Assembly: GCA_933228675.1 (NCBI GenBank)
Contig: OW121740.1
Span: 56,855,000-56,918,999, forward strand
DNA: 64,000 nucleotides
Source of the DNA: Stomorhina lunata
Taxonomy: Eukaryota > Arthropoda > Insecta > Diptera > Rhiniidae
Direction of reading: 5' to 3'
Each line of letters opens with the position of its first letter. Position 1 is the stretch's first letter. Both the position numbers and the translations under genes were made by a program. The notes below the pieces were generated by a model, which was not told the origin of the DNA, searched no databases, and was given only the letters and a program-made list of their open reading frames with translations. Positions 1 to 9,440 of the stretch are shown here, piece by piece.

Positions 1-305
1 AAATGTCTAATGGACATCGATAAATGGACTTTAGAAGCTATTCTGAGTCCTCTGCGACTGATGTGATATATTTTTCGAAATTCTATTGACATATTTGTTT
101 CATAAAACTATTAAAACTCTCTTTATTTATTGTTAATAAATATAAATTCTTAACTTAAAGGTGTTCCGAATAAATTTTGTAATAGTTGCATTAACTTAAG
201 TAAAACTCAAACTGTACAATATAAAATCTATTTAAAGTACACAAACTTATTGTACAAATTCATTTAACAATAAAATGTTGATCTATTATTCGGTATTCAT
301 AAAAT
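1..305. other. AT-rich sequence, nothing recognised
   Basis: No reading frame, repeat or motif can be supported here. The stretch lies beyond the presumed 3' tail of the minus-strand LINE that begins near 306 and is probably the DNA into which that LINE inserted. Confidence 0.5.
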
Positions 306-353
306 TATCGCCCTTTATTTATTTATTTATTTATTTCATTTATTTATTTATCA
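306..353. repeat. (TTTA)n simple repeat, probable LINE 3' tail
   Basis: TTTA units run with a few interruptions. On the minus strand they read as TAAA repeats directly after the AT-rich region following the RT stop codon. This placement fits the 3' tail of the LINE at 306-2514. Confidence 0.6.
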
Positions 354-676
354 TTTGATTTTCTAATACAACAAGAAATAGAATTCTTATAAATTACAGT
401 ATTAGAATCAGTATAGTCAGAAATAATGAAAAATGATAATGACACAATTTTGAAATTAAAATTATAATTAAAATTAAAATTATAATTAAACTTATAATTA
501 AACAATTAAAACATAAAAATAATAAAACAAAAGAAAAGTAATAGTAGAAAAAAAATAAATTAAACATAAAACATTAAAAATTTTAGAAATAAATTAAAAT
601 ATATTAACTGTAGAAATCTAATTAAAGTTAACAAAAAATAATAATAAAAAGTAAAAAATCAAATATTGCACAAATA

Positions 677-1325
677 TTATTTAAATAACTCAAAGAGAAT
701 TTTCTTAAAACTTATTGCGTTGTTCATGTTTTGTATATGATTTGGAAGTTGACGTATGCTTAAAATTAAAAATTGACATTCCGACGCATGACTACAATGG
801 CGTAGTTGAATAATCTGTCTTCCTCTATGCGATCTGGCAAATTGTAATCGAGAAAATAGGTATTCCGGTTCTTTAGATGTAATAATTTTATGAAGAAATA
901 TGATACATCTAACTCTTAAGAGATTACTCCAAGATAATTCCATAAATCGACGTGAATATATTGTGACCCTATCAAATCTTTTTAAACCAAAAACATAACG
1001 GACAATATTATTGTAAGTTACATTGAGTTTCCGCATATCTTGTAAGGAACAGCCGGCAAAGATTTCAGATCCATATAATAGAGTGGGTAGGAGGTATGTT
1101 TTAGCTAACAGAGTTCTAATATTTTGGGGAGTGAAATATTGTGTTGCCCATAAACTACGTAACATTCCATATATTTTACCACATACTTGGTTAATATGAT
1201 CTGACCGCGTTAATGTTTTATTAAAAGTTAGACCCAAATTTCTTGCCGTTTCAACTTGTTTAATTTTTGAATTCCCGATAGAAACATACATGTCATTATC
1301 CAATCTTATGTTATTTTTAGATATA
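677..1325 (-). pseudogene. LINE reverse transcriptase, C-terminal part
   Basis: About 208 residues ending in FKKILFELFK before a stop. They match the region after the RT palm in Jockey-like elements: a VETARNLGLTFNKTL segment (thumb start), then GKIYGMLRSLW, then LLAKTYLLPTLLYGSEIF, and a C-terminal segment with ISFKKILF. This is the continuation of the protein at 1714-2514, from which it is separated by an inserted element at 1326-1660. Removing the insert plus one copy of a 3-bp duplication joins the two parts in the same frame. The first in-frame start-like codon near 1303 is not a real start. Confidence 0.75.
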
Positions 1326-1660
1326 CAGGCATGTCACGAACCATTCCGTAGTTGAATTCCGATCGAAATGGTTTTAGGTTCTATAGATTCCGAAAAATTT
1401 TAAATGTCCAAAATCAGTACAAAATAAGATTTTTTTCAATTGAAATTTTCAACTCTATCTTTGTTTTAACAAAAAACACTGATTAATTGAGGAAATTGTT
1501 CAAATATTGAATAAACAACTAAAAACATATGAATTCAATTCCACTTTGAAAATAGAAAATGGTTTCATTCCGAAAAATTTTTTCGTTTTACTTTTTCAAT
1601 AGAAGCAAAGTGCGGAATTCATTCCACTTCCGAACGGAATTGAGTTCTGTGACATGGCTG
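1326..1660. mobile_element. 335-bp inverted-repeat element (MITE-like) inserted in a LINE
   Basis: The ends form an imperfect inverted repeat. The outermost 12 bases read CAGGCATGTCAC on the left and CAGCCATGTCAC on the right, complemented. After a short mismatch the pairing continues through an ATTCCG..CG..GG block. The flanks are ATA (1323-1325) and ATA (1661-1663), a 3-bp target duplication. The host LINE reading frame is restored exactly if the insert and one ATA are removed, which fixes both boundaries. No coding capacity is present. A 3-bp duplication occurs with PIF/Harbinger-type and some CACTA elements, but the superfamily cannot be assigned from the ends alone. Confidence 0.75.
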
Positions 1661-1663
1661 ATA

Positions 1664-2514
1664 ATCAAAAATACTGATTTATTTGGATTAATTTTTAAGC
1701 AATTTTCCGAGGCCTATAAGTAAATTCTTTTTAGCTCTGAATTGAGTTCGCTTAATTTAGAAACCATCAAATCCTTTGTACTACTGAGGTATAACTGAAC
1801 ATCGTCAGCATACATTTGTATTTTAGCCAGACGGAGTTGTTGGGGTAGATCATTGGCATAGATACAGTACAATAAAGGTCCCAAAATCGATCCTTGCGGA
1901 ACTCCTCTGGCGACAGGTAAAGAACGAGAAGTAATCCCATTATTTACTACTGATTGAGTTCTGTCTGTTAGATATGACAGAATCAATTTAACAGAAGATG
2001 TAGAAAAGCCGAATTGTTTTTTTAGTTTCATACAAAGGATCGAAGGGTGTACGGTATCAAATGCCTTTGAATGATCTAGTAATACAAGAAATGCAAAATT
2101 TCTATCATCTAGATTACCTCTTATTTCTTCAACAACATCAACTAAGGCTGTTATACAACTTCTCCTAGGTCTAAAACCGGATTGTCGATCTGTTAACAGA
2201 TTATTAATATTTACATAATTGTATATTTTTGTATGCAACAAACGTTCAAACACCTTCGAAAAGTATGGTAGAATAGCAATTGGGCGGTAATCATTGCCTG
2301 TTTTTGGTATTGGTATAATTTTAGCATGCTTCCATACATTTGGAAAAGTACTAATGGTAATAATAGTATTAAAGACGTGTGTTAAATACTGAACTATCAA
2401 GGGTAAGATTATTTTTATAAACTTCGGATCTATACAATCCAATCCAATTGAGTTTGACTTAATTGAATGGCAGGCCAAAATTACGTCATTAACATCAAAA
2501 CATGGAAGTAATAA
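1664..2514 (-). pseudogene. LINE reverse transcriptase, fingers and palm
   Basis: The minus-strand translation carries the RT core in order: a KIIPIPKTGNDYRPIAILP finger motif, LLTDRQSGFRPRRSC, the palm motif A region LVLLDHSKAFDTVHPSIL (the D of DHSKAFD), RGVPQGSILGPLLYCIYAND, and the catalytic YADD box in MYADDVQLYLS. The frame is open from about 2514 to 1717. There a TAG replaces what is usually tryptophan at this position, and the same frame then runs on as ASENCLKINPNK until the insertion at 1660. The N-terminal endonuclease is absent. The upstream edge abuts the Tc1-like remnant near 2515. Confidence 0.85.
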
Positions 2515-2790
2515 CAGTTAAGACTTTACAGTTACTTCTGTCATGTTTTTGGAGAAGGTGGTCCACCTAAGCTTAATACCGCACATGTTCTGGGACACAT
2601 TTCCTGTTCTTTATTTTCTTTTTTATAACAGCCAGTCCAAAGTTCTGGACAGTTGGGTTGATTTGCCTCTCGTCGTACAAAAGTGATATTATTGTTTGAA
2701 TGCCACTTAAGCGCCTTTTTCCATAGTGACATGGGCCAAATCGGGATAAAAATATGTAGGAATTTATGAAAAAAGTATATAAATAGGTTT
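2515..2790 (-). pseudogene. Tc1-like transposase, C-terminal remnant
   Basis: Three minus-strand frames together give the end of a Tc1/mariner-type transposase. They read YPDLAHVTMEKGA (cf. family WPDLAxxHY), then the expected FVRREANQPNCPEL before the usual RPIExFW. After frameshifts come AVIKKKIKNRKC and finally CGIKLRWTTFSKNMTEVTV. The catalytic third acidic region is therefore present but broken by at least two frameshifts. The matching N-terminal half lies at 3905-4310 in the same orientation, so this is one element interrupted by about 1.1 kb of other sequence. Confidence 0.7.
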
Positions 2791-2929
2791 TGTCAACCGT
2801 CTCACACATGCGTTTTTTCTAAACCCTATATTTTCTTTTTTCGCTTCTGAGTTCTTCAAAGGATTGCGATGTGGAAGACTCCACGATATACCATGTTGGT
2901 CAGACATTTGACCATAGCTCCCGTATAAC
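2791..2929. other. Spacer between Tc1-like remnant and family B fragment
   Basis: Short unassigned sequence inside the interruption of the Tc1-like element. No motif was recognised. Confidence 0.4.
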
Positions 2930-3355
2930 CTCGCCTTGGCTAATCGTTATTTGCTAATAAATGACAAACTATAATAGCTATAATCACAAAATTAAGTATA
3001 AGCACTAAGCATACAAAATTTCGAAACCAGTTCACATTTTACCATAGCTCCCATACAAAACACTTACGGAAACAGCCTAAATTCCACCTAAAGTAGACTA
3101 AATGAAAATAAATAATAAACTATAACAGCTATGTGTGCACAATCGGTCACCACTTGACCATAGCTCCCATATAAAAACTTACGGAAACATAAAAGTACCA
3201 AAAAGATAGTGGGTTTCTGTCCGACAAATGAGAGCGCGATAGCGGCTTAACGAACAACGAAAAGAGCCAGAGGGACAAAATTCTACAAAATTATTTTCGA
3301 TATCTTTAGAATGTTCATATTTAGTTAGAGCTTCCATATAGCCCCACCCCGGATT
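2930..3355 (-). mobile_element. Dispersed family B, internal fragment
   Basis: Contains the recurring family B phrases ACCATAGCTCCCATA, TTCACATTTTACCATAG and a CATATAGCCCCACCCC block. These are collinear with the internal part of the complete minus-strand copy at 39148-40947. Both termini are missing. The fragment separates the two halves of the Tc1-like transposase, so it helps explain the interruption there. Confidence 0.7.
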
Positions 3356-3904
3356 TGGCAAGAACAAAAGATAAAACGGTCATTGAAGTCGCAAATGCTT
3401 GGAAAGAGATTTCAATGGAGTTTCTACAGTTATTGGTGGCTTCTGTTCTAACCCACCTTCAAAAAGTTTTGAATTCTAATGGAGGATACATTTTTGATTA
3501 ATTTAAATAATTATTGTTAATTTTTGTTGATCTTGAAGCTTACAATTTTTTTAAATACGCTCTGTAAAAACATGTCAAAATTCCTATGCCACATCCTGAA
3601 ATTTCCTTCTTTAGTTTAAATTGAAAAAAATATATATATATACAAAACATTTAAAATGTGAAAGGTTTTTAAATGTCTAATAAATTGCAATATTTCCTAC
3701 TATTTTCAATATTTTTAATTAATTTTTTTTATTGAGTAGGATCGGAAATAAAAAAAGAAGAAAGAGAACTGGTATGTCAAAATAAATATGCCGACTAGTG
3801 CAAATTCGTCATCAAGTTCCTAATTTCATAATTTTTGCTTGTATATACTATGCAGTTAAAATTTTTTTATAGTGGCATGATGCATAAATTATAGACACTC
3901 GGTG
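3356..3904. other. AT-rich interval within interrupted Tc1-like element
   Basis: Mixed low-complexity sequence including a short TA run near 3630. The part around 3370-3480 is less AT-rich and may belong to an old element, but no frame or family could be assigned. Confidence 0.4.
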
Positions 3905-4310
3905 CTGTCTTAAAAAAGGTAAAACCCGTTTTTGTGGACACTCCGTTATATACATTCCCGTGTTAATCGTGCCTGATGCCATAACTGATTGGCTTCTTTT
4001 GACACAACTGCCATAGGAGAAATTTCTTTGATTTTTTTTTTTGGTTTTTGGAACTTTTTATATCTTAAGCCTAGCATAAGTCTTGGCTCTGTAAACAAAA
4101 CTATTAAAGCTTTTCCCACAAGAACTACTTTTCTGAAGGCTCTCTTTGAAAGAGTTGCTTGACTTATTTTGCCTTACCAATATTCCTTGGACATTTTCTA
4201 CTTCTTGATCCAGGTTTTCATTTCGTGCTCAGTTCTCCTCATACCATTTAATGACATTTGAAACAGTTCCAGGGTCAACTTTCAAATCGTAGTAATAATT
4301 GAAAATTAAT
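3905..4310 (-). pseudogene. Tc1-like transposase, N-terminal and central remnant
   Basis: On the minus strand, 4228-4284 reads KVDPGTVSNVIKWYEEN, the second-helix region of a Tc1-type helix-turn-helix (family pattern ...NxxTVxxxIKRxxE). It is followed by stops and then FVYRAKTYARLKI and KVPKTK, resembling the KVQKVPNR/KTRARKLY segment. Finally GTINTGMYITECPQKRVLPF (3911-3974) precedes the missing WPDLA box that appears at 2770. Much of the first catalytic aspartate region is deleted. This is the upstream half of the element at 2515-2790. Confidence 0.65.
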
Positions 4311-5340
4311 CAGCCTAACCACAGAACATTTAAAGTCGACTTTATTTTAAAAATCGTACCACAAAACAAATTTTAAATTAAATTTAAAAACTTCGTTTTA
4401 AAAACTAAAATAAGCTTTGTTTTGAATATTTTTCATTTTGTGATCAGTTGGATAAAATGTTAAGTCGAAATTGGAAATTTATTCACAATTTTCAGTCATA
4501 CATACATTTTAAAGACAATTTCTTTAAAGCGGGTTGGAATCATATAACAATTGTTGTTTTCTATTATTACACAAAAAAATACTTTTTTTTTGTAAAAACT
4601 TATGAGCATTTAAACAATTTTTCATCATATTATGAAAAAATTAAAAATATTAATTTATGATGTTTTGTCTAATGAACACAAAATTTTCTTAATATTTTGT
4701 TTTTGGAATTTTTTGAAATTTTATTTTATTATTTCTATTTATTGAAGAAAGCTTTTATCATGAAATAATAATAACAAGGAATTTTCATTCTCTCGCTTCA
4801 AAATTATTTTGAAGTATATTGGGTTTTTGAAGTTTGATATTTGAAAACAAATAAAAGAAAAATGTTGCCACATTAAGAAAAGGGGTACGAAATACATTGG
4901 GAATAATTATCAAAAATGTATAATTTTGAAGTTAAACATATAATGAAGACATTCAATATTAAAGAAATAAATTTGTATGATTGTTTATTGAACATTTGTA
5001 GTAAATATTTATAAGTTTTTTATACAAAAATTTTGTCATCATACAATATAAGAAAAGTGGGATTGTCGGCAAAAATATGGTAGCACAAACTTTCACTATC
5101 CTAACAAACGTCAGAAAGTTATCATGGCGACAAAAAGAGAGAATGGAACAACCTTCAGTATTATTAAGTCATGGCTTTTATAATATTTGAATGTATTTTT
5201 TTATTTTTAATTTGTTTAAAAATATTTATAAAGCCTTATTTTAAAAATTTCTTATGTTACGAAAAATTGAAAAAGTTGACTTTAAAATAAAGTCGATTAT
5301 ACATAAAATCGACTTCAAAATTTGTTCTTTGCTTAGGCTG
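4311..5340. mobile_element. 1.03-kb inverted-repeat element (hAT/MITE-like)
   Basis: The left end reads CAGCCTAACCACAGAAC and the right end, complemented, CAGCCTAAGCAAAGAAC. The similarity continues into AAAGTCGACTTTATTTTAAAA-like sequence on both sides, so imperfect inverted repeats extend for roughly 40 bases. The interior is AT-rich without coding capacity. The flanks (AAATTAAT on the left, AATGAATC on the right) resemble a decayed 8-bp duplication but do not match exactly. The CAG start suggests hAT; this is inference. The element abuts the N-terminal remnant of the Tc1-like transposase. Confidence 0.6.
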
Positions 5341-5406
5341 AATGAATCGTACATATCTATAAAATATATAGTGATAACGAAAATAAATATTTATTGCACT
5401 ATGGAT

Positions 5407-6122
5407 AATTATACCCTACACCACCATAGGTAGAAAGGGTATTATTAGTTTGTGCTGATGTAATGCATAGAAATATAGGCTTAAAATCACATTCTGAGTC
5501 GATTTAGGGTTGTCCGTCCGTCCGTCTGGCTGGCTGGACCCCCATGTAAACCTTGTAATTAAACTACAGGTCGCAATTCTAAAGATAATTTGAAATTTGG
5601 CACAGATCCGTCTGGCTGGCTGGACCCCCATGTAAACCTTGTAATTAAACTACAGGTCGCAATTCTGAAGATAATTTGAAATTTGGCACAGATCATTTTT
5701 TTGATAATGGGACCATGGCTATTGAAACTCGTCAAAAAAATTTCGTTGAAATCGGTTCACATTTGACCATAGCTCCCATACAAACTCTTCTTTAAAAACG
5801 CACTAAATGAGACCAAAATCACTAAAACGCTCTTAAATCTAAAGATAATGGAAATTTCAAGTTTATTTTTGCACACATAATTTTTCTAATAACTGTAATC
5901 AATTTGCTAAATTTCGAGATAATCGGTCCACATTTGACCCTAGCTCTTATATAAGTCCAAATGACGGAAACAGCTTAAATATATAAGTTTTAAGAAAATG
6001 TTTATATGGTGACAATATTAAGCAAATATTTGTCTATATACAGGAAAAAGAACACCTTTGACCTTAGTGGTAAAGGGTATCGTATGGTCGGGCTTGACCG
6101 ACTATAGCACTTATTTACTTGT
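5407..6122 (-). mobile_element. Dispersed family A, copy 1
   Basis: Nearly full length, reversed. It starts with the terminal hairpin (TACCCTACACCACCATAGG..), then a GTCCGTCCGTCTGG tract, TGGACCCCCATGTAAAC, several ACCATAGCTCCCATAC phrases, and ends with GGTCGGGCTTGACCGACTATAG and TTACTTG. In the element's own orientation the family begins with CAAGTAAGAAAG, has a GTCGG/CCGAC hairpin close behind, and ends with a hairpin plus GGGTATAAAA. The layout and the (GTCC)n tract recall dipteran mini-me/DINE-1 (Helitron-derived) repeats. It is non-coding. Confidence 0.8.
5521..5692. repeat. 86-bp tandem duplication inside family A copy 1
   Basis: Two adjacent 86-bp units (5521-5606, 5607-5692) begin with TCCGTCTGGCTGGCTGGACC and end with TTTGGCACAGA. 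They differ at about one base, so the duplication is recent relative to the element. Confidence 0.85.
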
Positions 6123-7207
6123 TTTTGGTTAAAATAGTAAATGCATATTTCATTCGGGACACACTTTACATAAGAATTTTTCCAATTCAAAGCTTAAATT
6201 TGTGTAGAAAAATAATTTTTGAACAACACTTAGACATTATTAGTGTCTGCTATACTACCACGTCAGGCGTACAGGATTAACATTTTTGTGTGTTTAAACA
6301 TCAGCAATAATCCACTATACCCATTCATCCTATGTGATCAACTAAAAATTATTATGAAGAAGTAGGGATGTTTAAAGATCTGTAAATTTCAGAATCGATC
6401 AAAACAGTCTTCATCATTAAAGCCAACATTTTTCTATGAGTGTTGTCGAGTACGCAAGATAAATAGTGTGTATGTTTAGATGTCGCTTATAATAGCACTC
6501 GTATATTAAATATTTGCAAATATTTCATTATTTTTTCTTTTCATTTTTTTGGCTGCATTTCATTTTTAATAGATACAAGAGTTTGCATTATGTTTTTCAT
6601 CTGCAACAACAACAACAAAAAAGCCAGAAAAAAAGAAAAAAAGAAGAAAATTAAGAAAAAACTTCTATAAAAATAAGAAAAAAATGGAAAAACAAAAAAG
6701 ACAAAATTAAAATGACAACATAATTCGCCAGTATATCATAATCAAAAAACGCCCACATCTTAAATATACGAGAGACGAAAGTATTTCCATGCAACATTTT
6801 TTCTTTTTTTATATTTTTTTGTTTTATTTGTTTCCTAAGATATTGTTGCTCTTTTTTTTTCTTCAACTTTTTTATCTTTTTGGCCTGTGATAATAAATAT
6901 TAAAAAAAAAAGCAACAAAATAAAAGAAAAACTTAATAAAGATTGAAAAAATAAAAATATCAAATAATAAAATTAAATCAAATAAAAGTCATAAAATCAT
7001 AAAGAAAAGGCATTGGGAGCAACCAAAATTGTAATAAAATCTATCACAAGAAGACAAAAGCCAGCTACGGATTGATGTCATTTAGCAAAGTTTTACGATT
7101 TGGATCTGAGTGGAAAAATAAGACCTTTGAAAGTTTGGAATGTCAAACATAAATTCTTTTGATTTCTATTAGACTAAAACTTAAAAATTTGAAATCATTA
7201 ATATAAA
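6123..7207. other. AT-rich non-coding interval
   Basis: No gene is visible. It contains a CAACAACAACAAC run near 6606 and long A/G-poor, A-rich tracts at 6610-6960 that generate chance lysine-rich frames. Nothing in the interval supports a function. Confidence 0.5.
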
Positions 7208-8432
7208 AGAAGTAAGAAAGTGCTATAATCGGTCAAGTCCGACTATATGATACCCTTCACTACAAAGGTCAAAGATCTCTTTTTCCTGTATAAAGACAAA
7301 TATTTGCTAAATTTTGCTTTCATACAAATATTTTCTCAAAACTTATATATTTAAGCTGTTTGCGTGATTATACTTATAGAAGAGCTAGGGTCAAATGTAC
7401 AGCGATTATCCCGAAATTTGGGAAATTGATTACAGTTTTTACAAAAATTAGGTATGCAAAAAATAAACTCAAAATTCTCATTATCTTCAGATTTACGAGT
7501 GTTTTACTAATTATACCCTTAACCACCAAAGGTGGAAAGGGTATTATAAGTTTGTGCTGATGTATGTAACGCATTAAAATATTTGTCTTAGACCCATCTT
7601 TTAGTATACCAATAGGCTTAGAGTGGCTCCCATACAAACTCTTTTCTCAAAACGCACTAAATAAGACAAAATTCACTAAAACGCTCGTAAATAATGAGAA
7701 TTTTATGTTTATTTTTTGCATACATAGTTTTTGTAACAACTGTAATCAATTTGCCAAACTTCGAGATAATCGGTCCACATTTGACCCTAGCTTTCATATA
7801 AGTCCAAATGACGGAAACAACTTAAATGTATAAGTTTTGAGAATATATTTGCATGATGGCAAATTTTAGCAAATATGTGTCTTTATACAGGAAAAAGAAC
7901 ACCTTTGTCCTTAGTGGTGAAGGGTATCATATGGTCGGGCTTGACCGACTATAGGACTTTCTTACTTGGTTTTGTCTCATTTAGTGCGTTTTGATAGAAG
8001 AGTTTGTATGGGAGCTATGGTCAAATATGGACCGATTTCAACGAAATTTGGTAGAATAATTTTGGTTTATATAGGCAGTGTTTGTTTCAAATTTCATGAA
8101 AAAGAATTGATATTTGTGGTCAATATATCAATTCCGGGAAGTAGGACCTATGGGAGGTACCATAAATAATGGGCCGATTTTGACGAATATCAATAGCCCA
8201 TTATCAAGAAAATTATATGTTTTAAATTTCATAAAATTATCTCTAAAATTGCGACCTACCAGCCAGCGAGCCAGCCAGTCGGAAGGACGGACATCGCTAA
8301 ATCGACTCAAAAAGTGATTGTAAGCCTATTGGTATACTAAAAGGTGGGTCTCAGAAAAGTATTTCTATGCGTTACATACATCAGCTCAAACTTATAATAC
8401 CCTTTCCACCTATGGTGGTGAAGGGTATAAAA
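7208..8432 (+). mobile_element. Dispersed family A, copy 2, split by another copy
   Basis: The plus-strand copy begins with AGTAAGAAAGTGCTATAATCGG and ends with the hairpin GGTGGTGAAGGGTATAAAA. It is collinear with copy 1 except for an insert at about 7506-7967. The left part stops in GAGTGTTTTACT and the right part resumes with TTTTGTCTCATTTAGTGCG, which are adjacent in uninterrupted copies such as that at 37258. It contains the GACGGACATCGCTAAATCGACTC segment typical of the family. Confidence 0.8.
7506..7967 (-). mobile_element. Dispersed family A, copy 3, inserted in copy 2
   Basis: Reversed family A element beginning with TATACCCTTAACCACCAAAGG (terminal hairpin) and ending GGTCGGGCTTGACCGACTATAGG then TTACTTGG. 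It lacks the (GTCC)n part: the sequence jumps from CAATAGGCTTAGAG straight to TGGCTCCCATACAAAC, an internal deletion. The site in copy 2 appears to have been opened between an A and a T with no obvious target duplication, as expected for Helitron-like insertion. Confidence 0.75.
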
Positions 8433-9440
8433 ACATTTAAAAAAAACTCTTTTCTAAATTTCTTTCGAAATTTATAGATTTTTGGTAAACTACAATTTTT
8501 TTTAAATTTTTATCAAAAGATGATTTAATTATTTATTTAAGATCAAAAATCTTTTAAGTACTATCTCATTATTTGATCATCATACAATAAATAAATAAAC
8601 AACATAAAGTACTTAATTATCAAAAAAAAAATGCTAAAACAATACCTTGACCGAATGTTTTAAAAATAGTCTTTCAATATTCGAACATTTTTCTAAATTT
8701 AGAAAATATTTTTTGAAAAATAAAAGAAAACATCAGACAAGAGCAAAGAACTAGAAGAAAATTTAACAAAAACAAACAATTTTCAAAATATTAAGTTCAA
8801 AATCAATGCAAAAACATTTATCTAATTTCTGTCGACAGCAACGTCGAGCACAACAACACAAACAAGAACTCATCTAATAATTTTCTAATTTTCGAAAAAT
8901 GAGAAGAGAATCCCTGAGATATTCACAAAAAATATATTTTATACTCTTTTGTATCTTATAATCAGGTCAAAAATAATTTTCTGATTAACTAAATTCAATA
9001 TTAGAGCAATGAAAATTTTGTTTACATGAAATGCAAATAATATATTGAACTTAGGCTACTTCGAATTTCGGATACCCATCCATGCATCAATTTAGTAAGT
9101 TATTATTACCTTTTTTCTTTTCTTATTTTACCAATAGTCTTCTTGGACCAATAGTCATTCAATTCGAACATTTTTTTCAATGCCAAAAGACATTTCTGAT
9201 AAAAGTATTATAACTGCAAAATTACTCGAGATTTCAGGCGATTTATATTATTTCCGCCAATATGTCTGATATAGGAGCAAGAGTCAAATGTTATATTGAC
9301 AGAAGAACTACGAAGGCATATCAATAGGTCCGTGCCCTTTTCAATTTTTCTAATACTTATTGGAATGAAAGCACCGCCCTTTTAATATAGTACTGTCAAT
9401 TAACTCCTGTATAAATTTGAACTCGAATAGGGCTACGTAT
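8433..9440. other. AT-rich non-coding interval
   Basis: Low-complexity sequence without a supported feature. A possible divergent 5' edge of the LINE that follows may begin near 9330, but no motif is clear before about 9440. Confidence 0.45.

Larger units (their letters stand above)
306..2514 (-). mobile_element. Degenerate LINE (non-LTR retrotransposon), 5'-truncated
   Basis: Read on the minus strand this is a reverse transcriptase (1714-2514), its C-terminal part (677-1325), an AT-rich 3' region (354-676) and a simple-sequence tail (306-353). The tail is a run of TAAA units, as many insect LINEs have. The coding part starts in the middle of the RT domain, next to Tc1-like sequence, so the element seems 5'-truncated. 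It is inactive: it has an in-frame stop and is interrupted by a 335-bp element at 1326-1660. The protein resembles Jockey-type RTs. The clade is inferred, and no flanking target duplication was identified. Confidence 0.75.

Noticed and set aside
4303..5348. Exact 8-bp target duplication for the 1.03-kb element
   Set aside because: AAATTAAT and AATGAATC are similar but not identical; the duplication cannot be claimed.
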